Position numbers and translations under genes: made by a program. Below are positions 42,975 through 53,662 of a DNA stretch of 64,000 bases, one piece after another. The notes beneath the pieces are model-generated. The model saw nothing but the letters and a program-made list of their open reading frames with translations. It was not told the origin of the DNA and ran no database searches. This DNA comes from Flavipsychrobacter sp. (GTDB lineage Bacteria; Bacteroidota; Bacteroidia; Chitinophagales; Chitinophagaceae), in NCBI GenBank assembly GCA_016787265.1, contig JAEUVF010000010.1, positions 159,591 through 223,590 on the forward strand. Direction: 5' to 3'. Numbering within the stretch: position 1 is the first letter of the stretch; the number at the start of each line of letters is the position of its first letter.

Positions 42975-44771
42975 ATGTCCAGTGCATCCCAACAACAAGC
43001 AACCGTTCTTAAAGGCGGTGAGTGGCTGATCAAAGAAAGTTCTCCGTTAGAAACGTTTATTCCGGAGGATTTTAATGAAGAACAGCAAATGGTAAAAGAC
43101 ATGTGTGCCAGTTTCCTGGATACGGAAGTAATACCCATTGTGGACCGGATCGATAAATTGGAGCAGGGCCTTATGCCTTCCCTGGTGGAGAAAGCGGGTG
43201 AGCAGGGTTTGCTTGGAACTTCTATTCCGGAGGAATTTGGCGGATTAGGTAAAGATTTCATCACTGCCACCCTTGTCAACGAAGGTTTGGGCGGAGGGTT
43301 TTCTTTTTCGGTGGCGGTAGCGGCACATACAGGGATTGGAACGTTGCCCATTTTATATTTCGGAACACCGGAGCAGAAAGCGAAGTACATTCCCAGGCTG
43401 GCAACCGGAGAATGGAAAGGAGCGTATGGATTAACCGAGCCGAATTCCGGTTCTGATGCGTTAGGTGCCAAAACCACTGCAAAGTTATCCGAAGATGGGA
43501 AGCATTATATTCTGAATGGCCAAAAATGCTGGATTACCAACGGGGGCTTTGCAGATGTCTATACCGTATTCGCCAAAGTGGATGGTGATAAGTTCACCGG
43601 ATTTATTATTGAACGCGGAATGGAAGGATTTACGCAGGGGCAGGAAGAACACAAAATGGGTATCAAAGGATCCTCCACTGTTCAATTGTATTTTCAGGAT
43701 TGCAAAGTGCCGGTTGAAAATGTGCTGGGAGAAATCGGTAAGGGGCATATCATTGCCTTTAATATTCTCAATATTGGTCGCCTCAAATTATGTGCGGCTG
43801 CACTTGGAGGAGCTAAACGCGCATTCAATACATCCATTGAGTATGCGAATACCCGCGAACAGTTCAAGCAGCCCATCAGCAATTTTGGCGCCATCAAAAA
43901 CAAGATCGCGGAAATGGCTATCCAGATCTGGGTATGTGAGACGGCACTTTACAGGTCCAGCAAGTGGATAGATAATAAAGAGGTGGAACTTCTTGCAAGT
44001 GGCAAACCATTTAATGAAGCATTACTTGGTGCAGCGGAAGAATATGCTATTGAATGTGCCATACTGAAAGTGTTTGGAAGTGAGGTTTTGGACTTTGTGG
44101 TGGATGAAGGGGTACAGATACATGGAGGAAACGGCTACAGTGATGAATATGTAATTTCAAAAGCATATCGCGACAGCCGGATTAACCGGATCTACGAAGG
44201 AACCAATGAAATCAACCGCTTACTTACAGTGGATATGGTTTTAAAGCGCGCGATGAAGGGTAAACTGGATCTTTTGAACCCTGCTATGGCGGTGATGAAA
44301 GAACTGATGAGCATTCCGGATTTTGGTTCTGGTGATGAGCAGCCTTTTGATGCTGAAAAGAAACTCATCGCGAATTTCAAAAAAGCTATCCTGATGACAG
44401 CAGGGGCTGCTGTTCAGAAATTGCAGATGAAAATTGAGTCAGAGCAGGAGATCCTGATGAATATTGCGGATATGGCAATTCTGACTTATAATGCGGAATC
44501 CGCTTTACTGCGACTGATGAAACTGACTGACCTGCGCGGTGATGCCCAATGCCAGCTGGAAGCCGACATCACCAGAACATATCTGTATGATGTGGCTGAT
44601 AAGATCAACAAATATGGAAAAGACGCGATCAATGCATTTGCAGAAGGAGATGAACAAAGAATGATGCTGCTGGGATTGAAACGCTTTACCAAAGCGACCG
44701 CTTTTAACAGCAAGGAAGCAAGGAGAAGGATATCGGCGAAAATCATAGCTGACAATCGTTATCCACTCTGA
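42975..44771 (+). CDS. Acyl-CoA dehydrogenase (very-long-chain type)
   Basis: 598 residues. The acyl-CoA dehydrogenase core is about 40-420: YGLTEPNSGSDALGAKT and CWITNGGFADVYTVFAK for FAD and substrate binding, and IYEGTNEINRLL containing the catalytic-type Glu. An extra helical C-terminal domain (about 430-598) is of the ACADVL/ACAD9 kind. It oxidises long acyl-CoAs in beta-oxidation. No electron-transfer flavoprotein genes are adjacent. It is probably controlled by the MarR gene upstream. Confidence 0.93.
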   Translation: MSSASQQQATVLKGGEWLIKESSPLETFIPEDFNEEQQMVKDMCASFLDTEVIPIVDRIDKLEQGLMPSLVEKAGEQGLLGTSIPEEFGGLGKDFITATLVNEGLGGGFSFSVAVAAHTGIGTLPILYFGTPEQKAKYIPRLATGEWKGAYGLTEPNSGSDALGAKTTAKLSEDGKHYILNGQKCWITNGGFADVYTVFAKVDGDKFTGFIIERGMEGFTQGQEEHKMGIKGSSTVQLYFQDCKVPVENVLGEIGKGHIIAFNILNIGRLKLCAAALGGAKRAFNTSIEYANTREQFKQPISNFGAIKNKIAEMAIQIWVCETALYRSSKWIDNKEVELLASGKPFNEALLGAAEEYAIECAILKVFGSEVLDFVVDEGVQIHGGNGYSDEYVISKAYRDSRINRIYEGTNEINRLLTVDMVLKRAMKGKLDLLNPAMAVMKELMSIPDFGSGDEQPFDAEKKLIANFKKAILMTAGAAVQKLQMKIESEQEILMNIADMAILTYNAESALLRLMKLTDLRGDAQCQLEADITRTYLYDVADKINKYGKDAINAFAEGDEQRMMLLGLKRFTKATAFNSKEARRRISAKIIADNRYPL

Positions 44772-45135
44772 TAATTCCTATTTTATTTATTGTTTACATG
44801 TAAGGAGCCTGGTGCTCCTTTTTTTATTCCTGCAATATTTTGAACATATGTTTAGCTTTTTTTAACAATTCCAGGAAAAATATTAAGTGTTTTATTGACG
44901 GTTATAAAGTTTAACATATATTCAACATTGTAACCAAGCTAAAACCATTTATATGTCACGATTGCTGCTTTGGCTCCGTCATGTACGGGGCGATCTATTC
45001 CCGTCAATAATCAAATTTCCCAGTTATTCTCTTGAAAGTTAATGTTTTAGGGCCCGGGTTTCTAGCCAGGAAAGAAGGTACATAGGGATACCACAATTAA
45101 CTCTAATCCAATTCAATCAATTTTAATTTACTTAA
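44772..45135. other. Intergenic region before the SusC gene (364 bp)
   Basis: It begins with the terminator at 44802-44825. The remainder is AT-rich up to about 44950, with a weak TATGTTTA box near 44847, and then a long leader without ORFs. No perfect TAnnTTTG promoter or binding-site dyad was found by eye. Confidence 0.5.
44802..44825 (+). terminator. Rho-independent terminator after the acyl-CoA dehydrogenase gene
   Basis: AAGGAGC, loop CTGGT, GCTCCTT, then a T run: a 7-bp perfect stem 31 bp past the stop codon. Confidence 0.85.
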
Positions 45136-48100
45136 ATGAATGCATCATTTAAACTAAAGCAGCTAAATAGGAAGAGCCTGGCTGCTATGATGGTGGCAGC
45201 GGTGCTTGGAGTGGGGGTATTATCACCATTCCCCGTATTGGCAGCTCCGGAAGGCCATGCAGAAGCACCCTTTCAGCAGAGCCGTGAAATCAGCGGTCGG
45301 GTTACGGATGAAAAAGGAAATCCGATTGCCAATGCAAGTGTAACCGTTAAAGGACGTTCTTCCGGTACCACAACCAATGATGATGGTCTGTTTAAATTAA
45401 CGCTTAGCGAAGGCGATAAGACGTTGGTTTTCAGTTTTGTAGGATTCAAATCGCTGGAATATGAACTGACTGCTTCCAATTCTGTTGCGATCACCCTGTC
45501 TGCTGCGAACGAACAGCTGTCGGATGTGGTAGTGGTAGGATATGGAACCCAGCGCAAAGTGACAGTAACGGGTGCCGTGGCTGCCGTAAAGGGAGATGCA
45601 CTGGTAAAATCTCCGGCTGTTGATTTATCCAACTCCCTGGCGGGTCGCTTACCCGGACTGGTAGTAATTCAAACCAGTGGCGAACCAGGATATGACGGTG
45701 CCACCATGCGGATCAGGGGTAGTAATACCCTGGGTAATAGCAGTCCGCTTATTGTAATTGATGGTATTCCGGATCGTGACGGCGGTCTGGGTCGGTTAAA
45801 TCCAAAAGACATCGAGTCCATCTCTGTTCTGAAGGATGCATCTGCGGCGATCTATGGAGCGCGTGCGGCAAATGGAGCAATCCTGGTTACAACCAAGCGT
45901 GGTGCATCAGGCAAGCCCAAGATTACCTACGATTTCAACCAGGGTTGGAGCCAGCCGGCAAGGATTCCCAAGATGGCAAATGCCTATCAGTATGCAACCA
46001 TTATGAATGAATTACCGATTTACCGGAATGTGGCACCTGGGAACTGGGCTGCAGCCTGGGAATCCATTCAGTCCACAGGTACTTATCCCGGTGTTCCGAG
46101 TGTGCAATATTCACCAGAGTCTGTTCAGAAATTCAAGGATGGAAGCGATCCCTGGGGGCATCCAAATACCGATTGGTTTGGAGATGCATTTAAAACCAGG
46201 TCGCCCCAATCAAGGCATAATTTACAGCTGACAGGAGGGAATGAAAATGTACGGTATTTTACTTCCCTGGGCTATGTTCACCAGGATGCGTATTATAAGA
46301 ACTCTGCAACCTATTACAAGCAGTACAATTTCCGTACGAACCTTACTGCCAGGGTGAATCCGTATATCAACGTGAATGTTGGGATCCTGGCAAGACGGGA
46401 AGACCGGAACTTCCCTACTGAAAGTGCGGGATCGATTTTCAGGATGCTGATGAGAGGTCGTCCTACCGAGCCGGAAGTATGGCCCAATGGATTACCTGGT
46501 CCGGATATTGAGAATGGCCAGAACCCTTATGTGATTACTACAAATGCAACCGGCTATCAGAAGAACCCCACTGATTTTGTACAAGGCAATGGTTCTGTTG
46601 AAATTACCAACCCCTGGGTCAAAGGGTTAAAACTCACCTTATCTGGTGCTGTTGATAAAACCACATCCACCAATAAAACCTGGCAGACTCCCTGGAAGCT
46701 TTATACCTGGGATAAGATTTCGTATGAAGCGGATGGTGTAACTCCATTACTGGTAGGTGCTGTTCGTTCCAATTTTACGGATCCGAGATTGACTCAGTCT
46801 TTTTCTTCCGTTTTGAACACCAACCTGACGGGTATGCTGAATTATGATACCCGTATTGGCGATGATCATTCCATTGGATTATTGGTGGGCGTAACAAGGG
46901 AAACTTTTTCAGGAGAAGGATTTCTCGCGTATAGAAGAGATTTTCTTTCAACTGCCGTTGCACAGATTGCAGCAGGTGGAACTGCTAACCAGCGTACAGA
47001 TGGTACAGCCTATGAACGTGCAAGATTGGGTTATTACGGCCGTGCTCAGTACAACTACAAGGAAAAATACCTGGCAGAATTTATCTGGCGGTATGACGGA
47101 TCCTATATGTTTCCTGAAGATTCCCGTTTTGGTTTCTTCCCGGGTGTGTTATTGGGATGGAATGTTTCCAATGAAAACTGGTGGAATGTTAAGGCCGTTA
47201 ATAACCTGAAACTGCGGGCTTCTTACGGCCAGATGGGTAATGATCAGATACTCTATAATGGAGTATTGCAGGAATTTGCGTATCTCTCTATATATGGAAG
47301 CGGACAATATCCAATCAATGGCCAGGTACAAAATACCCTGTTTGAAAGGTTACTGCCAAACCCCTTCTTTACCTGGGAACGTGCGCAGAACTATAACATT
47401 GGAATGGATGCGAGTTTCCTCGACAATCGCTTTGATCTTACTTTGGAATACTTCTATAATAACCGGACAAAAATCCTGATACCCAATACGGGTGTAACAC
47501 CGGGATCATCCGGAATTGCAGATCGTCTGCCACCTCAGAACCTGGGTGAAGTAGACAACAGAGGTTTTGAATTTGCATTAAACTATAATGCAAGAGCAGG
47601 AAAAGACCTGGTGATCCGTGCCGGTATCAATGGTGGATATGCGAAAAATAAAGTAGTGTTCATGTCTGAAACACCTGGTATTCCTGACTATCAGAGAATG
47701 GAAGGAAAACAGATCGGAGCATTCATGGCCTTTCAGTACGATGGTGTATTCAGGGATGTGGAAGATATCAATAAAAACACGATTGACTATAGTGGGGTAA
47801 CTGGTCAATTATTACCGGGAGACATGAAAATCAGGGATGTGAACGGAGACAATAAGATCAATGCGGATGATGCGGTAAGACTAGATAAAAACAATACGCC
47901 CACCTTTAACTATGGTGCAACTTTTGATCTTCGCTACAAAGGCTTTGATTTGAGTATGTTGTTCCAGGGAGCAACGGGAGCATTGATCAGAATACAGACC
48001 GAATCAGGAGATATTGGTAATTACCTGGATTATTTCTATAAGAACAGATGGTCTATTGATAATCCGAGCAGTGTACATCCAAGATTGGCGAGCAGAGGAG

Positions 48101-48372
48101 ATACTTACTTCACCGGTGGTAACTATGGTAACAACACCTACTATATGTTCAATAAAAACTATATGCGCCTCAAGAATATCGAGATTGGCTATAGTTTGTC
48201 GCCCGAACTGTTACAGCGCATTAAGATCAGCAATCTCCGTGTGTTTGCGAACGGATTGAATGTATTCACCATTGATAAAATGAAAGTGTACGATCCGGAA
48301 GCAACCGTTGAGAGTGGTGTTTATTATCCACAGGCGAGAGTAATCAACCTGGGCTTTAGTGTAACTTTTTAA
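45136..48372 (+). CDS. SusC-family TonB-linked outer-membrane transporter
   Basis: 1078 residues. A long signal region (about 1-36) is followed by a carboxypeptidase-like domain (about 50-130, ISGRVTDEKGNPIANASVTV), the SusC signature VVVGYGTQRKVTVTGAV, a plug (MRIRGSNTLGNSSPLIVIDG) and the barrel ending in VINLGFSVTF. Together with the SusD gene 10 bp downstream it forms a nutrient uptake pair across the outer membrane. No glycoside hydrolase follows; the neighbours are FG-GAP proteins and a haloperoxidase-like protein, so the substrate may not be a glycan. Confidence 0.95.
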   Translation: MNASFKLKQLNRKSLAAMMVAAVLGVGVLSPFPVLAAPEGHAEAPFQQSREISGRVTDEKGNPIANASVTVKGRSSGTTTNDDGLFKLTLSEGDKTLVFSFVGFKSLEYELTASNSVAITLSAANEQLSDVVVVGYGTQRKVTVTGAVAAVKGDALVKSPAVDLSNSLAGRLPGLVVIQTSGEPGYDGATMRIRGSNTLGNSSPLIVIDGIPDRDGGLGRLNPKDIESISVLKDASAAIYGARAANGAILVTTKRGASGKPKITYDFNQGWSQPARIPKMANAYQYATIMNELPIYRNVAPGNWAAAWESIQSTGTYPGVPSVQYSPESVQKFKDGSDPWGHPNTDWFGDAFKTRSPQSRHNLQLTGGNENVRYFTSLGYVHQDAYYKNSATYYKQYNFRTNLTARVNPYINVNVGILARREDRNFPTESAGSIFRMLMRGRPTEPEVWPNGLPGPDIENGQNPYVITTNATGYQKNPTDFVQGNGSVEITNPWVKGLKLTLSGAVDKTTSTNKTWQTPWKLYTWDKISYEADGVTPLLVGAVRSNFTDPRLTQSFSSVLNTNLTGMLNYDTRIGDDHSIGLLVGVTRETFSGEGFLAYRRDFLSTAVAQIAAGGTANQRTDGTAYERARLGYYGRAQYNYKEKYLAEFIWRYDGSYMFPEDSRFGFFPGVLLGWNVSNENWWNVKAVNNLKLRASYGQMGNDQILYNGVLQEFAYLSIYGSGQYPINGQVQNTLFERLLPNPFFTWERAQNYNIGMDASFLDNRFDLTLEYFYNNRTKILIPNTGVTPGSSGIADRLPPQNLGEVDNRGFEFALNYNARAGKDLVIRAGINGGYAKNKVVFMSETPGIPDYQRMEGKQIGAFMAFQYDGVFRDVEDINKNTIDYSGVTGQLLPGDMKIRDVNGDNKINADDAVRLDKNNTPTFNYGATFDLRYKGFDLSMLFQGATGALIRIQTESGDIGNYLDYFYKNRWSIDNPSSVHPRLASRGDTYFTGGNYGNNTYYMFNKNYMRLKNIEIGYSLSPELLQRIKISNLRVFANGLNVFTIDKMKVYDPEATVESGVYYPQARVINLGFSVTF

Positions 48373-48382
48373 ACTAGTACAG

Positions 48383-50263
48383 ATGAAAAAAGGAAAAATA
48401 ATTACCTCCATTGCATTGGCAGTTTTAGTAACAGCCGGTGCATGTAAAAAAGACTTCCTGAACACGGAACCGCAGAATGAGTTTTCGAGTGAGTCGACCT
48501 GGACAGATGGTCCGCTTGCGCAGGCATTCGTGTTTAATGTGTACTCCTACCTGGGATATGGTGGGTTTGAGGAGCAGATGCTGGCGGCTTATACGGATGA
48601 AGCGATGTTTACCCATGCGGGAAGAAACATCAACACTTTTACGGAAGCAGCAGAAACCCCATCGAACCCTGCGTGGTTCAGTGGCACTTATAGCTGGAAC
48701 AATATGTATGAGGCGATACGTGATGCGAACATTGCGATCAATAGATTGCCAGGTGCATCCTTTGATGATCAGCCATTAAAAGACCGGTTATTGGGTGAAG
48801 CCTATTTCATGAGAGGCTATTTTTATCAGCAGCTGATGCGTTTCTATGGAGGTGTTCCGCTGGTAAAACGTCCATATGGACTTAATGAAGATTACAGCAT
48901 TGAGAGGAGCAGTTTTGAAGCAACTGTTGCTTCTATTGTATCCGATCTTGATAGTGCAGCCCTGTTGCTGGATGGTAAACCGGTAACGCCCGGTCGTGCC
49001 TCCAAATTAGCGGCAATGGCATTAAAGTCAAGAGTGTTGCTGTATGCTGCAAGTGATTTGCACGATGCGAATACTGCGAAAGCTAAATCTGCTACGCTTA
49101 GTTCATTCCCCAATATTGAATTGGTAGCGTACAACGGTGGCGACAGAACTGCACGCTGGCAAGCGGCAAAAAATGCAGCTAAAGCAGTGTTAGATGCAGG
49201 CAACGGTTATAAGCTTGAGCTTACTGCTCCGGTATCGGCCGAGGAAGGTAAAAACAACTATGTTTCATTGTCAATGGGTGGCGGCAGTAAGGCAGCGGAA
49301 GCGGATGCAGCTGCTGCTGCCGACCTGATTTTCTATCGTACATTATCCGGCTTGTATACGCAGGAAAGCAACTGGCCACTGGGTGGTTTGCATTTTGGAA
49401 TCAACAATGGTCCGAATGGTTATCATAACTGGGGAGGAAACACGCCCATTCAGCAACTGGTAGATGATTATGAAATGATGGATGGCAGCAAATTTGACTG
49501 GAATGATCCGGATCATAAAGCGGATCCATATTCTGGTCGTGATCCGCGCTTTTATGCAACTGTTCTGTATGATGGGGCATCCTGGAAACCAAGACCTGCT
49601 GACGTGATCGGGCTTGATCCGGTTAGCCAGATACAGACAGGTTATTACAATAATGGTTCCGGTGTAATCAATGGAATTGATACCCGTTCTTCATCTGTTG
49701 AGAACTGGAACGGAACTCGGACGCATTATTATAACCGGAAATTTATAGATCCAAACCCTGCATTACCGGATAACCAATCCAATTTCCAACTGGTACCCTG
49801 GCCCTTCGTCCGGTATACAGAAGTTGTGCTGAATTATATTGAAGCCTGTATAGCACTGGGTGAGGAAGCAGACGCGCGCTTATGGCTTAATAGGATTCGT
49901 TTCCGTGCAGGTATGCCTGCTGTTGCAGATGCCGGTCAGAACCTGGTAAACCGCTATCGGAACGAAAGACGAGTAGAACTTGCATTCGAAGAGCACAGGT
50001 ATCATGACGCCCGCAGGTGGATGATTGCTGCTGAAACAGTAGGCAGAGGTATCAAGAGTATCATCGTAAATGGGACACTGAAAAGTGGTGCCACTCCGCA
50101 TATTCCGTATAGGCGTGATCCGTTGCGGTATAACTATACCTACACTGTAGTGGACAATAACGAAAATGAACGGAGGAAATGGGATGATAAAATGTATTAC
50201 CGTCCTATTCTGAGGGATGAAATGAATCGGAATGACAAGCTGATTCAGAATCCAGGATACTAA
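48383..50263 (+). CDS. SusD/RagB-family nutrient-binding lipoprotein
   Basis: 626 residues. The lipoprotein signal ends VTAGAC (Cys near residue 21) with KKDFLNTEPQNEF after it, the usual SusD start. The TPR-rich helical core contains RGYFYQQLMRFYGGVPLV and the C-terminal RNERRVELAFEEHRYHDARRW. It caps the SusC barrel and binds substrate at the cell surface. A terminator follows. Confidence 0.95.
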   Translation: MKKGKIITSIALAVLVTAGACKKDFLNTEPQNEFSSESTWTDGPLAQAFVFNVYSYLGYGGFEEQMLAAYTDEAMFTHAGRNINTFTEAAETPSNPAWFSGTYSWNNMYEAIRDANIAINRLPGASFDDQPLKDRLLGEAYFMRGYFYQQLMRFYGGVPLVKRPYGLNEDYSIERSSFEATVASIVSDLDSAALLLDGKPVTPGRASKLAAMALKSRVLLYAASDLHDANTAKAKSATLSSFPNIELVAYNGGDRTARWQAAKNAAKAVLDAGNGYKLELTAPVSAEEGKNNYVSLSMGGGSKAAEADAAAAADLIFYRTLSGLYTQESNWPLGGLHFGINNGPNGYHNWGGNTPIQQLVDDYEMMDGSKFDWNDPDHKADPYSGRDPRFYATVLYDGASWKPRPADVIGLDPVSQIQTGYYNNGSGVINGIDTRSSSVENWNGTRTHYYNRKFIDPNPALPDNQSNFQLVPWPFVRYTEVVLNYIEACIALGEEADARLWLNRIRFRAGMPAVADAGQNLVNRYRNERRVELAFEEHRYHDARRWMIAAETVGRGIKSIIVNGTLKSGATPHIPYRRDPLRYNYTYTVVDNNENERRKWDDKMYYRPILRDEMNRNDKLIQNPGY

Positions 50264-50283
50264 TAAAAAAGATCAGAAGAATA

Positions 50284-50321
50284 AAAAAGAATCTATTCCT
50301 AAATTGGGATAGATTCTTTTT
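50284..50321 (+). terminator. Rho-independent terminator after the SusD gene
   Basis: An 11-bp stem GAATCTATTCC/GGGATAGATTC (one G-T pair) is flanked by A and T tracts. It separates SusCD from the FG-GAP gene 16 bp further on, so the downstream cluster may be expressed at a different level. Confidence 0.88.
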
Positions 50322-50336
50322 ATATAGTCCTGTTTC

Positions 50337-53300
50337 ATGAAATTATATTTACACCTATTACTTTCAGCGGTATTTTTTATAACGGCCTGCAATAACCGAA
50401 ATGAGCAGGATCCCGCTCAGGCGGAGTCTGCACTTTTTGAATTATTACCCTCTGAGTATACCGGAATCAGCTTTGAGAATAAACTGACAGAAGGATTGAA
50501 TACCAATATCCTGATGTATGAATATTTTTATAACGGAGCAGGTATAGCAACGGGAGATTTTAATGCGGATGGTCTGGAAGATCTGTATTTCACCTCCAAC
50601 ATGGGAGAGAATAAATTTTATCTCAACAAAGGTGATTTCAAATTTGAGGATATCACGCTGCAATCACTGGCTGGTGGAAGGCCCGGGCCGTGGAAATCGG
50701 GTGTGAATGCAGTTGACATTAACGGAGATGGCAGACTCGATATTTATCTCTGTTATTCCGGAGCCCTGCCGGCAGAAAAAAGAAAGAACCAGTTGTTTAT
50801 TAATACCGGAAATTCTCCTTCCGGAATTCCAATTTTTGAAGAGCAAGCCGAAGCGTACGGCCTTGCGCATGCAGGATTCAGCAACCAGTCTTATTTTCTG
50901 GATTATGACCGGGATGGCGACCTTGATATGTTGCTGATGAACCATAATCCCAAGAACCTGCCGATTCTGAATGATGTACAAACAAAGCAGCTAAATCAGC
51001 AGGACAATCAGGAGAAGGGAGTCAGACTATTCAGGCAACAGGGAGGAAAATTTGAAGATGTTACAATGGGATCCGGCATTAATGGATCTGAACTTTGTTA
51101 TGGCCTTGGAATTGGAATTGGTGATTTCAACAACGATGGCTGGCCGGATTTTTATCTATCCAATGATTATGCAGTACCGGATTACCTCTATATCAACAAC
51201 AAGAGAGGAGGGTTTACCAATCAGCTGGAAACTGCAATGGGGCATATCAGCCAGTTTTCCATGGGCAACGATGTTGCCGATATAAACAATGACGGTTTAA
51301 CGGATATTTTTACGCTGGATATGTTGCCTGAAGACAATCGCCGGCAAAAATTATTAATGGCTCCTGATAATTACGAGAAGTTTTCGGTTAACCTCAACAA
51401 CGGATTCTATTACCAATACATGCGCAACATGTTGCACCTGAACAATGGTAATGGAACCTTTAGTGAAATTGGTCAACAGGCCGGTGTATCAAATACGGAT
51501 TGGAGCTGGTCTGCCTTGCTGGCGGATTTTGATAATGATGGCTGGAAGGACCTCCACATTACAAATGGGTACCTGAAAGATTTTACCAATCTTGATTTCA
51601 TTCACTATATGAATTCCTATATCGAACAAAAGGGAAGATTGCAAAGGGAAGATGTGATGGAAATCATTCAGCAAATGCCATCGTCCAATGTAAAAAATTA
51701 TATTTTCAGGAATTCAGGATCAGCCTCCTTTACAAACAGGACAGCAAATTGGGGACTGGATCGGGTATCGAATAGTAATGGGGCGATATATGCGGATCTG
51801 GATAAGGATGGTGATCTTGACCTGGTGGTGAATAATATCAATCAGCCTGCTTTTGTATACAGGAATAGTTCGGAAAAGCAGCCGGTGCGTCATTATCTCG
51901 GCGTAAAATTAATTGGCCTGGCACCCAATAGCCAGGGCCTGGGGGCTAAACTTACCTGTTACAGCAAGAGCGGGATGCAGGTACTGGAGCAATATCCTGC
52001 GCGCGGTTATTTATCAACTGTTAGTTATCAGTTACATTTTGGAACCGGGAAGGATTCGATAGTGGATTCACTTGTTGTAACATGGAACAGCGGGAAAGTG
52101 CAGTTGTTGAAACAGGTTAGCACCAACCAGGTAATCACATTGCAGGAGAAAGATGCAACGGAAGCATTCCGAATCCCAATCAAAGCGACTCCTTTATTCC
52201 TGGAAGTTGAAAGTCCCGTTAAACATACCATTCCTGATAATCCTGTCAATGACTTTAACCGGCAACTGCTGTTACTGCACCAGTTTTCACATGAAGGTAC
52301 CTGTATGGTGAAAGCGGATGTAAACAAGGACGGACTGGAGGATATTTTAATCGGAGGAAGCTCGGGAGAGCCAACAGCCTTGTACATTCAAACCACAGGA
52401 GGCAGATTTAACCGTAAAAAAATTGAAATATTTGAGCAGGATAAGCAATACCATGATGGTGCAATAACCGTATTTGATGCTAACGGTGATGGGTACCTGG
52501 ATATTTATGTGGCCGGGGGAGGTTATCATGAATTTCAACCGAATGATGAAAAACTGCAGGATCGATTGTACCTCCACAAAGGCAACCTGGAGTTTTTAAA
52601 ATCAAATGGGTTGCCGGAATTGCGTTCCAGTAGTTCTACGATAGCTGTGGAAGATATCAATGGAGATGGCGCATTGGATTTGTTTGCAGGAGGAAGAGTG
52701 ATTCCCGGCAGGTATCCGGAAACTCCCCGATCCGCTATATTGTTGAATGATGGAAAAGGAAATTTCAGAAATGCAATTGCTGAACTGGCACCAGAACTGG
52801 AAAAAGCGGGAATGATAACAAAAGCCGAGTGGGCGGACCTGGATGGAGATAAGAAAAATGAATTAATTGTAGTAGGTGAATGGATGCCCGTGATGGTGTT
52901 TGCTAAAGAAGCAGGAAAGCTTCAAAACCGGACCGGGAATTTTCTACCGGATGCTGAACCGGGCTTCTGGAATACGGTAGTAGTAGCAGATGTAAACAGG
53001 GATGGAAAACCGGATCTGCTGGCAGGGAATCTTGGCTTGAATACCCAGATCCGCATTAGCAAGGAAGAACCTGCTGAATTATATTATGGTGATTTTGACG
53101 GGAATGGTTCAGTTGATCCGATTTTCAGTATGTACCTGCAGGGGAAACGATATCCCTATCTGACGAGGGACGAATTAATCGGACAACTACCGGTAATGCG
53201 TAAACGATTTGCAAGTTTCAAAAGCTATGCAGATGTTACTATGGAAGAGCTGTTTCCTGAATCTGAATTAAAGAAGGCCGGCTATTTAAAGGCGACCCAG

Positions 53301-53657
53301 GTTGAAACCACCTTGTTTCTCAGTACCGCTGGCGGTAAGCTGGTGAAATCGGCATTGCCATATGAGATCCAATACTCGCCGGTATATGCCATCCTGCCAA
53401 TGGATGTAGATGGAGATGGTCAGCTTGATTTTGTATTGGGAGGTAATACCCGTTCTGCAAAAATCAGGCTGGGTAAGATGGATGCTTCCTATGGTGGAGT
53501 GTTAAAAGGAGATGGCAAAGGAGGTTTCAAATGGCTTTCCAGCCACGAATCCGGACTGGTTATCCGGGGTGATTTACGATCCATTTTACAGTTAAATGAT
53601 AGGCTGCTGTTTGGTGTTGTTGGAGAACCTGTGAAAGCATATAGTATCCGAAAATAA
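50337..53657 (+). CDS. FG-GAP/VCBS repeat protein with ASPIC/UnbV domain (CRTAC1-like), lipoprotein
   Basis: 1106 residues. The lipoprotein signal ends FFITAC (Cys near residue 18). FG-GAP calcium-binding blades with DxNxDGxxD loops (DFNADGLEDLYF, DINGDGRLDIYL, DFNNDGWPDFYL, DLDKDGDLDLVV) fill about 60-500. The ASPIC/UnbV domain (about 515-600, NSQGLGAKLTCYSKSG, FGTGKDSIVDSLVVTW) follows, then a second set of blades (about 655-1090). The family is frequent beside SusCD in Bacteroidota, with no established role; it is probably a surface-exposed propeller. Paralogous to the gene at 55003. Confidence 0.9.
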   Translation: MKLYLHLLLSAVFFITACNNRNEQDPAQAESALFELLPSEYTGISFENKLTEGLNTNILMYEYFYNGAGIATGDFNADGLEDLYFTSNMGENKFYLNKGDFKFEDITLQSLAGGRPGPWKSGVNAVDINGDGRLDIYLCYSGALPAEKRKNQLFINTGNSPSGIPIFEEQAEAYGLAHAGFSNQSYFLDYDRDGDLDMLLMNHNPKNLPILNDVQTKQLNQQDNQEKGVRLFRQQGGKFEDVTMGSGINGSELCYGLGIGIGDFNNDGWPDFYLSNDYAVPDYLYINNKRGGFTNQLETAMGHISQFSMGNDVADINNDGLTDIFTLDMLPEDNRRQKLLMAPDNYEKFSVNLNNGFYYQYMRNMLHLNNGNGTFSEIGQQAGVSNTDWSWSALLADFDNDGWKDLHITNGYLKDFTNLDFIHYMNSYIEQKGRLQREDVMEIIQQMPSSNVKNYIFRNSGSASFTNRTANWGLDRVSNSNGAIYADLDKDGDLDLVVNNINQPAFVYRNSSEKQPVRHYLGVKLIGLAPNSQGLGAKLTCYSKSGMQVLEQYPARGYLSTVSYQLHFGTGKDSIVDSLVVTWNSGKVQLLKQVSTNQVITLQEKDATEAFRIPIKATPLFLEVESPVKHTIPDNPVNDFNRQLLLLHQFSHEGTCMVKADVNKDGLEDILIGGSSGEPTALYIQTTGGRFNRKKIEIFEQDKQYHDGAITVFDANGDGYLDIYVAGGGYHEFQPNDEKLQDRLYLHKGNLEFLKSNGLPELRSSSSTIAVEDINGDGALDLFAGGRVIPGRYPETPRSAILLNDGKGNFRNAIAELAPELEKAGMITKAEWADLDGDKKNELIVVGEWMPVMVFAKEAGKLQNRTGNFLPDAEPGFWNTVVVADVNRDGKPDLLAGNLGLNTQIRISKEEPAELYYGDFDGNGSVDPIFSMYLQGKRYPYLTRDELIGQLPVMRKRFASFKSYADVTMEELFPESELKKAGYLKATQVETTLFLSTAGGKLVKSALPYEIQYSPVYAILPMDVDGDGQLDFVLGGNTRSAKIRLGKMDASYGGVLKGDGKGGFKWLSSHESGLVIRGDLRSILQLNDRLLFGVVGEPVKAYSIRK

Positions 53658-53662
53658 AAGAG